DNA of 35,902 nucleotides, taken from assembly GCF_041601295.1 (NCBI RefSeq), contig NZ_JBFIII010000016.1:1-35902 (forward strand), given 5' to 3'. This document shows positions 17,146 to 25,071 of the stretch, one piece after another. A program made the position numbers and the translations under genes. The notes under the pieces were generated by a model that saw only the letters and a list, made by a program, of their open reading frames with translations, did no database searches and was not told the DNA's origin. Each line of letters begins with the position of its first letter. The first letter of the stretch is position 1. The DNA comes from Immundisolibacter sp. (GTDB taxonomy: Bacteria > Pseudomonadota > Gammaproteobacteria > Immundisolibacterales > Immundisolibacteraceae).

Positions 17146-18342
17146 TTATCGTTTTGTGGCCGCCCGCTCGGTCAGTATGGCCACGGCCGGCAGGGTTTTG
17201 CCCTCCAGCACTTGCAGGAAGGCGCCACCGCCGGTTGAAATGTACGACACCCGGTCGGCAATCCCGAATTTGGCGATGGCGGCCAGGGTTTCGCCGCCGC
17301 CGCAGATGGAAAATGCCGTCGATTCGGCGACTGCCTGCGCCAGCAGCCGCGTCCCCTGGGCAAATGCCGGGTATTCAAAAACCCCCAGCGGACCGTTCCA
17401 TACCACCGTGCCAGCGCTGCGCACGATGTTTCCCAGCTCACGCGCGAACTCGGGATCGAAATCAAGAATCATTTCGTCGTCGTCCACGTCATCCACGTCC
17501 TTGACCGCGACTGGCACGGTGTCGCCGATTTCAGTCGCGACCACCACGCGCGTTGGCAGGGGAATCGGGCGCCCCAGCGCCGTCGCCTGCTTCAGCAGAT
17601 CGCGCGCCGTGTCGACCAGCGCAGGCTCGTACAGGGAACGACCGACGCTGTGGCCCGCCGCCACCAGAAACGTATTGGCAATGCCGCCGCCGACGATCAG
17701 GCGGTCGACCATAGTCAGCAGGTGGGACAGCACGGCGAGCTTGCTCGACACCTTGGCGCCGCCGACGATGGCCACCAATGGCCGTTTGGGGGCCGCAAGG
17801 GCCTTCTCGAGGGCGTCGAGCTCCGCCACCAGCAAGGGTCCGGCACAGGCCACCTTGGCAAAACGCGCCACGCCATGAGTGGACGCCTCGGCGCGATGTG
17901 CGGTGCCAAAAGCGTCCATCACGTAGACGTCGCACAAGGCCGCCATGCGCCTAGACAGGACCTCGTCGTGTTTTTTCTCGCCAACGTTGAAGCGCACGTT
18001 CTCGCACAGGACCAGGTCTCCCGGGGCGATGACTGTGCCGTCCAACCAGTCGCGTTCGCAGCGCACCGGCCGACCGAGCAACTCGCCAAGCCGTACCGCC
18101 ACAGGCACCAGGCTGGCACTGGCATCGAATGCCCCTTCCTTGGGCCGGCCCAGGTGCGAGAGCACCCGTACCGCCGCGCCGGCCTCCAGCGCCGCCCGAG
18201 CACTCGGCACAAACGCGCGGATACGCGTGTCGTCAAGGATCGCGCCATCCTGCACAGGCACGTTCAGGTCGGCGCGAATCATCACCTGCTTGCCGACCAG
18301 ATTCAGGTCGACCATGCGCAGTACGGATAATGGCTCGCCCAT
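17146..18342 (-). CDS. pgk: Phosphoglycerate kinase
   Basis: 398 residues. 'VMIRADLNVPVQDG', 'LSHLGRPKEG', 'VGGAKVSSKLAVL', 'DRLIVGGGIANTFL', 'VWNGPLGVFEYPAF' and 'ICGGGETLAAIAKFG' are all present, covering both substrate lobes and the hinge. It interconverts 1,3-bisphosphoglycerate and 3-phosphoglycerate in glycolysis and gluconeogenesis. It lies 11 bases after gap in the order tkt-gap-pgk. The ATG at 18342 lacks a clear Shine-Dalgarno sequence, and the internal ATG at 18315 is an alternative. Confidence 0.98.
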   Translation of the reverse strand: MGEPLSVLRMVDLNLVGKQVMIRADLNVPVQDGAILDDTRIRAFVPSARAALEAGAAVRVLSHLGRPKEGAFDASASLVPVAVRLGELLGRPVRCERDWLDGTVIAPGDLVLCENVRFNVGEKKHDEVLSRRMAALCDVYVMDAFGTAHRAEASTHGVARFAKVACAGPLLVAELDALEKALAAPKRPLVAIVGGAKVSSKLAVLSHLLTMVDRLIVGGGIANTFLVAAGHSVGRSLYEPALVDTARDLLKQATALGRPIPLPTRVVVATEIGDTVPVAVKDVDDVDDDEMILDFDPEFARELGNIVRSAGTVVWNGPLGVFEYPAFAQGTRLLAQAVAESTAFSICGGGETLAAIAKFGIADRVSYISTGGGAFLQVLEGKTLPAVAILTERAATKR

Positions 18343-18353
18343 CTAGCGCGTGC

Positions 18354-19364
18354 TCAACCGACCTTGGCCAGCGCCAACGCGGTATCCAGCATGCGGTTGG
18401 AGAAGCCCCACTCGTTGTCGTACCAGGAGCAGACCTTGACCAGCGTGCCGTCGATGACCTTGGTCAGGGTGGCGTCGTAGGTCGACGAGGCCGGGTTGTG
18501 GTTGAAATCCACGGACACCAGCGGTTCCTCGGTGTAGGCGAGGATGCCCTTGAGTCTGCCGTTTGCCGCCTCAAGCACCGCGGCGTTGATCTCGTCCACG
18601 CTGGTCGCGCGCCCGGCCGTAAAGGTGAGGTCGACAATCGACACGTTGATGGTCGGCACGCGAATGGCGAAGCCATCCAGTTTTCCTTTCAGTTCCGGCA
18701 GCACCAGGCCCACAGCCGCCGCCGCGCCGGTCTTGGTGGGGATCATGGACTGCGTGGCCGAACGGGCGCGACGCACATCCTCGTGATAGACGTCGGTCAA
18801 CACCTGGTCGTTGGTGTAGGCATGTACCGTGGTCATCAGCCCTTGCAGGATGCCAACCTTCTGGTGCAGCACCTGAGCCAGCGGCGCCAGACAATTGGTG
18901 GTGCAGGAGGCATTTGACACGACCGTGTCGCCGGCTTTGAGCACGTTGTGATTCACGCCGTAGACAACGGTGGCGTCCACACCCCCGGCCGGGGCCGAAA
19001 TCACCACCTTGCGGGCACCGGCGCGCAAATGCGCCGAGGCTTTTTCCTTGCTGGCAAAAAAGCCGGTGCACTCAAGTACGACGTCAACCCCGAGCTCGGC
19101 CCACGGCAGCTTGGCCGGATCCCGCTCGGCGGTAACGCGAATGCGGTCGCCATTGACGATCAGCGCGTCGTCCGTCACTTCCACGGTGCCGGGGAATTTG
19201 CCATGGGCGGTGTCGTAGCGCGTCAGATGGCCCAGAATCCTGGCGTCGCCAAGATCATTCACAGCCACCACCTGTATCTCGCCGGTACGATTGCTCTCGT
19301 AGAGCGCGCGCAGCACGTTGCGTCCGATGCGGCCATACCCGTTGATTGCTACCTTGATCGCCAT
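18354..19364 (-). CDS. gap: Glyceraldehyde-3-phosphate dehydrogenase (type I)
   Basis: 336 residues. 'KVAINGYGRIGRNVLRAL' is the NAD-binding loop and 'SNASCTTNCLAPL' contains the catalytic Cys. 'NHNPASSTYDATLTK' and 'WYDNEWGFSNRM' are also canonical. AAGGAGAAGG stands directly upstream of the ATG, giving an unusually strong ribosome-binding site as expected for a highly expressed enzyme. It lies between tkt (36 bases upstream) and pgk, forming a central-carbon operon. Asp33-equivalent sequence ('VVAVNDLGD') indicates NAD use. Confidence 0.98.
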   Translation of the reverse strand: MAIKVAINGYGRIGRNVLRALYESNRTGEIQVVAVNDLGDARILGHLTRYDTAHGKFPGTVEVTDDALIVNGDRIRVTAERDPAKLPWAELGVDVVLECTGFFASKEKASAHLRAGARKVVISAPAGGVDATVVYGVNHNVLKAGDTVVSNASCTTNCLAPLAQVLHQKVGILQGLMTTVHAYTNDQVLTDVYHEDVRRARSATQSMIPTKTGAAAAVGLVLPELKGKLDGFAIRVPTINVSIVDLTFTAGRATSVDEINAAVLEAANGRLKGILAYTEEPLVSVDFNHNPASSTYDATLTKVIDGTLVKVCSWYDNEWGFSNRMLDTALALAKVG

Positions 19365-19400
19365 TGCCCTTCTCCTTGCAAAAATCGTTGGACTGCTTGA

Positions 19401-21431
19401 CTAATTGGCCGCTACGCGGCCGGCGCGCGACACGTCCCCGATGAGTCCGCGAGCCGCGGCAACCAGTGCCTCGCTAGTGAAACCAAAATGCGCGAACAGC
19501 TCGCCGGCTGGGGCCGATTCGCCGAAGCGATCCAGGCCGATCACCTGCCCGCGATCCCCCACGTAGCGCCACCACAAATCGGATACCCCCGCCTCCACGG
19601 CCACGCGCGCCGTCACCGCCGGTGGTAGTACGGCATCGCGGTATGCCGCGTCCTGCGCCGCGAAGCGCTCCAGGCAGGGCATGGACACCACCCGCGCGCC
19701 GATACCCTCGCTCGCCAGACGCTCGCGCGCCGCCATGGCCAGCGCCACTTCCGATCCGGTGGCGACGAAAATGACGTCGACTTCGCCATCGGCATCCGCC
19801 AGCACGTAGCCACCACGGCTAATCGCTGCCAACTGCCCGGCTTCGCGCGTCTGGTGCGGTAGTTTCTGGCGCGACAGGGCCAGCGCAGTCGGCCCATCCG
19901 CGGTCAGCGCCTGCACCCAGGCGGCAGCCGTCTCGGCGGCGTCGCACGGACGCCAGACGCTCAGGCCCGGAATAAGCCGCAAGCTGGACACGTGCTCTAC
20001 GGGCTGGTGCGTAGGGCCGTCCTCGCCCAGACCGATCGAGTCGTGGGTAAGCACATACGCCACCCGCAGGCCCATCAGCGCTGCCATGCGCAGACCATTT
20101 CGGGCGTAATCCGAGAACACCAAAAAGGTACCGCCGTACGGCAGCAAGCCGCCATGCAGGGCGATGCCGTTCATGATCGCGGTCATGCCGAACTCACGCA
20201 CACCGTAATGCAGGTGCTGGCCCGCGGGCTGTGCGGCGTCGAGCGTCTGCGCAGCGGACCAATGGGTGAGGTTCGACTCCGTAAGATCGGCGGAGCCGCC
20301 GAGCAGCTCCGGCAACAACGGCCCGAAGGCTTCGAGCGCCAGTTGCGAGGCCTGACGGCTGGCGACGTCTTTCGCGTCGGCCTGGAAGCGGCTAACGATG
20401 GCCTGCGCCTGAGCGTCGAAATCGGCTGGCAACGTGCCCGCCACACGGCGCTGAAACTCGGCTGCCAGAGCCGGGTGTTCGGCCGCATAACGGTCAAAAC
20501 GGGCCTGCCAGTCAGTTTGCAATGCTGCCCCGCGCGGACGGGCGTCCCAGGCGGCGTACACATCGGTCGGAATTTCGAACGGACCATACTGCCAGCCCAG
20601 CGCGGCCCGGGCGGCGGTGATCTCCTCGGCGCCCAGCGGCGAGCCGTGGCTGGACGCCTTGCCCTGCTTACGCGGTGCGCCAAAACCAATAACCGTACGG
20701 CAGCAGATCAGGCTGGGCCTGGCTGTGTCAGCCCGTGCCTGAGCCAAGGCTGCCGCTACGGAAGTAGCGTCATGGCCATCCACGTTACGAATGACCTGCC
20801 AGCCATAGGCTTCGAAACGCGTCGGCGTGTCATCGCCAAACCAGCCGGCGACCTGGCCATCAATGGAAATGCCGTTGTCGTCGTACAGCGCGATCAGTTT
20901 GCCCAAACCGAGCGTGCCGGCAAGCGAGCAGGCCTCGTGCGACACCCCTTCCATCAGGCAACCGTCACCGACGAACACGTAGCTGTGGTGATCGACGATA
21001 GTCTGGCCGGGGCGATTGAACTCGGCCGCCAGGCGCCGCTCGGCGATCGCCATGCCGACCGCATTGGCCAGGCCCTGGCCCAACGGGCCGGTGGTGGTTT
21101 CGACGCCCGGCGTCAGGCGGTATTCCGGGTGACCGGGAGTCTTGGAGTGCAGCTGGCGAAAGCGCCTGATCTCGTCCAGTGACAGCTCATATCCGCTCAG
21201 GTGCAGCAGCGCATACAGAAGCATCGAGCCGTGACCGTTCGACACCACAAAGCGGTCTCGGTCCGGCCAGGCCGGATCAGCCGGGTTGTGCCGAAGAAAG
21301 TCGTTCCACAGCACCTCGGCAATATCGGCCATGCCCATGGGCATGCCCGGATGACCGGACTTGGCGGCTTCTACCGCGTCCATGGCCAGCGCCCGGACAG
21401 CGTTGGCGAGTTGCCGGCGCGGCAAAGCCAT
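19401..21431 (-). CDS. tkt: Transketolase
   Basis: 676 residues from the ATG at 21431, which has GGAG just upstream; the frame runs on to 21524 without a better start. N-terminal 'AKSGHPGMPMGMADIAEVLW', ThDP/metal motif 'GDGCLMEGVSHEACSLAG' with 'YDDNGISIDG', and 'YGVREFGMTAIMNGIALHGG' (with the cofactor-activating Glu) are all present. It transfers two-carbon ketol units in the pentose phosphate pathway. It is the first gene of the tkt-gap-pgk set; the pyk and fba genes that often follow in proteobacteria are replaced here by an SDR and a tusA-like gene. Confidence 0.97.
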   Translation of the reverse strand: MALPRRQLANAVRALAMDAVEAAKSGHPGMPMGMADIAEVLWNDFLRHNPADPAWPDRDRFVVSNGHGSMLLYALLHLSGYELSLDEIRRFRQLHSKTPGHPEYRLTPGVETTTGPLGQGLANAVGMAIAERRLAAEFNRPGQTIVDHHSYVFVGDGCLMEGVSHEACSLAGTLGLGKLIALYDDNGISIDGQVAGWFGDDTPTRFEAYGWQVIRNVDGHDATSVAAALAQARADTARPSLICCRTVIGFGAPRKQGKASSHGSPLGAEEITAARAALGWQYGPFEIPTDVYAAWDARPRGAALQTDWQARFDRYAAEHPALAAEFQRRVAGTLPADFDAQAQAIVSRFQADAKDVASRQASQLALEAFGPLLPELLGGSADLTESNLTHWSAAQTLDAAQPAGQHLHYGVREFGMTAIMNGIALHGGLLPYGGTFLVFSDYARNGLRMAALMGLRVAYVLTHDSIGLGEDGPTHQPVEHVSSLRLIPGLSVWRPCDAAETAAAWVQALTADGPTALALSRQKLPHQTREAGQLAAISRGGYVLADADGEVDVIFVATGSEVALAMAARERLASEGIGARVVSMPCLERFAAQDAAYRDAVLPPAVTARVAVEAGVSDLWWRYVGDRGQVIGLDRFGESAPAGELFAHFGFTSEALVAAARGLIGDVSRAGRVAAN

Positions 21432-21555
21432 GCGGTTCTCCAGATCAAATGAGACCAAAACAGCCGGGGCTGGCGTGAATTCCCGACAGCGCCCCGGGTC
21501 GGGGGCGGCAAGGATAGCACGCACCCAGGAGCGGCCTGGGGCGCTCCAATGCGAG

Positions 21556-22506
21556 CTATGGCAAGGCTTTCACCAGGGCTGGCACGGCCTCGAACAGGTC
21601 GGCCACCAGACCGATGTCGGCCACTTCGAAGATCGGCGCATCGGCGTCCTTGTTGACGGCGACAATGGTGCCGGCGTCCTTGATCCCGGCCAGGTGCTGA
21701 ATCGCACCCGAGATACCGACAGCGATGTACAAGTCCGGCGCCACCACCTTGCCGGTCTGGCCGACCTGCATGTCGTTGGGCACGAAGCCGGCGTCCACCG
21801 CCGCGCGCGAAGCACCGGCCGCCGCACCCAGCTTGTCTGCCAACTCGAAAATCAGGCTGAAATTCTCGCTGCTGCCCACCCCGCGGCCACCCGACACCAC
21901 CTTGTTGGCCGATTGCAGGTCCGGCCGGTCCTTGGAGCCGGCGCGCAGTTCGACAAAGCGGGTATGAGTCGGCAACTCGGCGCTGCTGCTGACGGCCTCC
22001 ACCGGCGCCGACGCCTGCTCGCCGACCGCCTTGTAAGAGGCCACGCGCACCGTGCCGACCACCGGCGCGCCGTCCGGCACGCTCACGGCGAGGATAGCGT
22101 TGCCGGCGTAGATCGGCCGCTCGAAGCTGCGCGGGCCGAGCACCTTCATGATGTCGGACACGGCCGGCGCGCCCAGCAACGCCGCCACACGCGGAATGAC
22201 ATCCTTGCCAAAGGTGGTGGACGGCCCGAGCACGTAGCCGTAATCCGCCGCCAAGCCTGCCACCTGCGGCGCCAGGATGGCCGCCAGCGGCGCGGCATTC
22301 TGGGCCCCGGCATTTTTGAGCACCCGACTCACTCCACCGAGTACTGCGGCCTGCGCGCAAATGGCCTCCAGCGCGGCGCCATCGGCACCGGACACCAGGA
22401 CGTCGACCGCATCGGCGGCGAGTTCCGCGCAACAGGCCAGCACTTTGGCGGTCCCGGCGTTCAGTTTGGCGCCGTCGTGTTCGGCAATCAGCAATACCTT
22501 GGCCAT
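21556..22506 (-). CDS. etfA: Electron transfer flavoprotein alpha subunit
   Basis: 316 residues. N-terminal MAKVLLIAEHDGAKL and the C-terminal FAD-binding block 'GQTGKVVAPDLYIAVGISG', 'IQHLAGIKDAGTIVAVNKD' and 'APIFEVADIGLVADLFEAVP' are diagnostic. With EtfB it accepts electrons from acyl-CoA dehydrogenases and passes them to ETF-QO. The ATG at 22506 overlaps the etfB stop by one base (TGATG), so the subunits are translationally coupled. Confidence 0.98.
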   Translation of the reverse strand: MAKVLLIAEHDGAKLNAGTAKVLACCAELAADAVDVLVSGADGAALEAICAQAAVLGGVSRVLKNAGAQNAAPLAAILAPQVAGLAADYGYVLGPSTTFGKDVIPRVAALLGAPAVSDIMKVLGPRSFERPIYAGNAILAVSVPDGAPVVGTVRVASYKAVGEQASAPVEAVSSSAELPTHTRFVELRAGSKDRPDLQSANKVVSGGRGVGSSENFSLIFELADKLGAAAGASRAAVDAGFVPNDMQVGQTGKVVAPDLYIAVGISGAIQHLAGIKDAGTIVAVNKDADAPIFEVADIGLVADLFEAVPALVKALP

Positions 22507-23252
22507 CAGATCAGTCCCCGCCCCTGCAATTCCGTTACCAGTTCTTCAACCGATTTGACCTTGATACCGGCGCCGCGTGCCGGCGGCGGGCGCACCGTAC
22601 CCAGTTCCAGGCGCGGTACGCCGGTGCCGAGCAGTTCGGCGACGGGCTTGACGTCCATCGGCTTTTTTTTGGCCTTCATCATTTCCGGCAGCTTCACGTA
22701 GCGCGGCTCGTTCAGGCGCAGGTCGGTGGTGAATACCGCCGGCAGGTCCACATCGATGACCTCCAGACCGGCGTCCACCTCACGCGTGACCCGCGCGGTC
22801 GTGCCGTCGATCTCAATGGCCGACGCGTAGGTCGCCTGTGGCCGGCCCCACAGGGCGGCCGTCATCTGGCCGGTCTGGCCGGAATCGTCATCGATGGCCT
22901 GTTTTCCGAGCAGCACGATGTCGGCCTGCTCCTGCTGCGCCAGGGCGCAGAACACCTGCGCGGCTTCAAGTGGCTGCAATGCGGTGGCCGATTCCACATG
23001 AATGGCGCGGTCCATGCCCATGGCCAGGGCCGTGCGCAGCTGTTCCTGCACCGCCAGCGGGCCGATGTTGACGGCGACCAGTTCGGTGGCGTGGCCGCGC
23101 TCGCGCAGACGGATGGCCTCCTCGACAGCGATTTCGTCGAACGGGTTCATGCTCATCTTGACGCCGTCGGTGAGCACACCGCTACCGTCGGGTTTGACGC
23201 GGATACGGACGTTGTAGTCCACCACGCGTTTGACGCCCACCAGGACTTTCAT
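22506..23252 (-). CDS. etfB: Electron transfer flavoprotein beta subunit
   Basis: 248 residues from the ATG at 23252, preceded by GAGGAGAAAGC. It begins MKVLVGVKRVVDYNVRIRVK, with 'KMSMNPFDEIAVEEAIRLRE', 'DIVLLGKQAIDDDSGQTGQM' and 'DLPAVFTTDLRLNEPRYVKL', the AMP-binding and recognition-loop parts of the family. The frame runs on to 23315, but the internal ATG fits both family start and ribosome-binding site. It precedes etfA and follows the ETF-QO gene by 34 bases, so the complete electron bifurcation-free relay is encoded together. Confidence 0.98.
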   Translation of the reverse strand: MKVLVGVKRVVDYNVRIRVKPDGSGVLTDGVKMSMNPFDEIAVEEAIRLRERGHATELVAVNIGPLAVQEQLRTALAMGMDRAIHVESATALQPLEAAQVFCALAQQEQADIVLLGKQAIDDDSGQTGQMTAALWGRPQATYASAIEIDGTTARVTREVDAGLEVIDVDLPAVFTTDLRLNEPRYVKLPEMMKAKKKPMDVKPVAELLGTGVPRLELGTVRPPPARGAGIKVKSVEELVTELQGRGLI

Positions 23253-23286
23253 GCTTTCTCCTCGGGAAACGATCGCTGAAGCGATC

Positions 23287-24885
23287 TTACAGATTGACGT
23301 AATTGGGGCCGGCACCGCCTTCCGGCGTCACCCAGGTGATGATCTGGTACGGATCCTTGATGTCGCAGGTCTTGCAGTGCACGCAGTTGGCGGCGTTGAT
23401 CTGCAAACGCCGGGCGCCTTCTTCCTCGACCATTTCGTAGACATTGGCCGGACAGAAGCGCGTGCAGGGGTTGCCGTACTCTTCGCGGCAGCGGGTGACA
23501 CAGATGTGAGTGTCGGCCACGTGCAGGTGCACCGGCTGGTCCTCGTCGTGCTCGGTGGCGGCAAAGTACACCGACGCCAGCCGGTCGCGCGGCTCGAGCG
23601 TGCGCTCCACGTAGTCCGGCTGCGGCGCGCCAGCCGACAGCAGACGCAGCGCGCTGTGGTCGGCGCGATTGCGCAGCGTCCACGGCGTATGGCCTAGAGT
23701 CACGGTTTCGAGCGCTGCGTTGGCCAGACCCACCCACAAGCCAGCGTGAAAACCGGGCCGGATGTTGCGCACACGTTTGAGTTCCGCACCCGATGGCGAG
23801 GCTCGCCAGCGCGCGTCGAAGCTGCCCCCGGCGTCCGACATCAGATGCTCCGCGGCGAGCATGCCGCTGCGCAGCGCCATGTGTGTGCCCTTGATCTTGG
23901 GTACGTTGAGCATGCCGGCGGCGTCGCCGACCATTAGCGCGCCCGGCATTTCCAGACGCGGCAGCGACTGCAGGCCGCCCTCCACCAGCGCGCGGGCACC
24001 GCTGGAAATGATGCTGCCACCCTCGAACAACGGTTTGACCGCCGGATGGTGTTTGAACTGCTGAAACGCTTCAAAGGGCGCGAAATTCGGATCGCTGTAA
24101 TCCAGCCCGACCACGAAGCCTACCGCCACCCGATCTTCGGTCAGGTGATAGATGAAACTTCCGCCGTAAGTACCTGAATCAAGAGGCCAGCCTATGGTGT
24201 GCTGTACCAGACCCGGATCGCCGCGACCAGCCGGCAGCTGCCACAGTTCCTTCATGCCGATGCCGTAGGTCTGCGGATCGACGCCGCTATCGAGTCCGAA
24301 ATGCCTGATCAGCTGCTTGGCCAGGCTGCCGCGGCAACCCTCGGCCAGGACCGTGGTCCTGGCGTGGATGTCGATACCCGCCGTGTAGCTGTCCTTGGGC
24401 TGGCCCTGTTTGTCCAGACCCATGTCACCGATGCGAACACCGATCACGCGCTGGCCGCCTTCATCGAATAGCGGCTCAGCAGCCGCGAAGCCAGGAAAGA
24501 CCTCCACCCCCAAGGCTTCGGCCTGCGGCGCCAGCCACGCACACAAGGCTCCCAGCGAGACTACGAAATTGCCGTGGTTGCGCATTTGCGGCGGGGTCAC
24601 CGGCGAGCGCAGGCGGCGGGTTTTGGTCAGGTACGCAAACTCGTCACGACGCACCGGCACGCATATTGGCGGCGGATTGTCGCGCCAGCCGGGCAGCAGC
24701 TCGTCCAGCGGCTGCGGCTCAATGACCGCGCCCGACAGCACCTGCGCACCGATCTGGGAGGCCTTGTCGATCAGACAGACACTGGTGTCCGGGCTGAGCT
24801 GCTTGATACGAATGGCGCAGGCCAGGCCCGACGGCCCCGCCCCCACCACCAGCACGTCGAATTCGATGATGTCGCGCTCGCTCAT
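23287..24885 (-). CDS. Electron transfer flavoprotein-ubiquinone oxidoreductase
   Basis: 532 residues. 'FDVLVVGAGPSGLACAIRI' is the FAD dinucleotide loop. Mid-protein 'GIGMKELWQLPAG' and 'YGGSFIYHL' are typical of ETF-QO. The C-terminus holds the [4Fe-4S] cysteines: the pair of regions 'GNPCTRFCPANVYE' and 'NCVHCKTCDIKDPYQ'. It is a monotopic inner-membrane enzyme moving electrons from ETF to ubiquinone. It is upstream of etfB/etfA in the same direction, and downstream of the FadN-type gene with a 186-base gap that shows no obvious terminator. Confidence 0.97.
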   Translation of the reverse strand: MSERDIIEFDVLVVGAGPSGLACAIRIKQLSPDTSVCLIDKASQIGAQVLSGAVIEPQPLDELLPGWRDNPPPICVPVRRDEFAYLTKTRRLRSPVTPPQMRNHGNFVVSLGALCAWLAPQAEALGVEVFPGFAAAEPLFDEGGQRVIGVRIGDMGLDKQGQPKDSYTAGIDIHARTTVLAEGCRGSLAKQLIRHFGLDSGVDPQTYGIGMKELWQLPAGRGDPGLVQHTIGWPLDSGTYGGSFIYHLTEDRVAVGFVVGLDYSDPNFAPFEAFQQFKHHPAVKPLFEGGSIISSGARALVEGGLQSLPRLEMPGALMVGDAAGMLNVPKIKGTHMALRSGMLAAEHLMSDAGGSFDARWRASPSGAELKRVRNIRPGFHAGLWVGLANAALETVTLGHTPWTLRNRADHSALRLLSAGAPQPDYVERTLEPRDRLASVYFAATEHDEDQPVHLHVADTHICVTRCREEYGNPCTRFCPANVYEMVEEEGARRLQINAANCVHCKTCDIKDPYQIITWVTPEGGAGPNYVNL

Positions 24886-25071
24886 TGGCGCCGGTTTCCC
24901 CTGGTCATTCGGTTGTTGGTCTCTGCTGGATGGTGCATCAGGACCGGTTCATGGCCGTGACGGCGATACGCCACTTTACTCAAACTTTCCCGCGCGTCGA
25001 TGCCGCCACCACGCAGGTCGTCGGCGCAGCCCACTCCCGTATTGAGCGGCCCGCGTTAGCGAAGTGACAAC

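Noticed and set aside
19992..21182. 396-codon plus-strand frame opposite transketolase
   Set aside because: Antisense shadow; the composition is unlike a folded protein and transketolase is intact on the other strand.
21361..22701. 446-codon plus-strand frame opposite etfA and the tkt start
   Set aside because: Antisense shadow with no motifs, rich in Arg/Gly/His; etfA and etfB on the minus strand are unmistakable.
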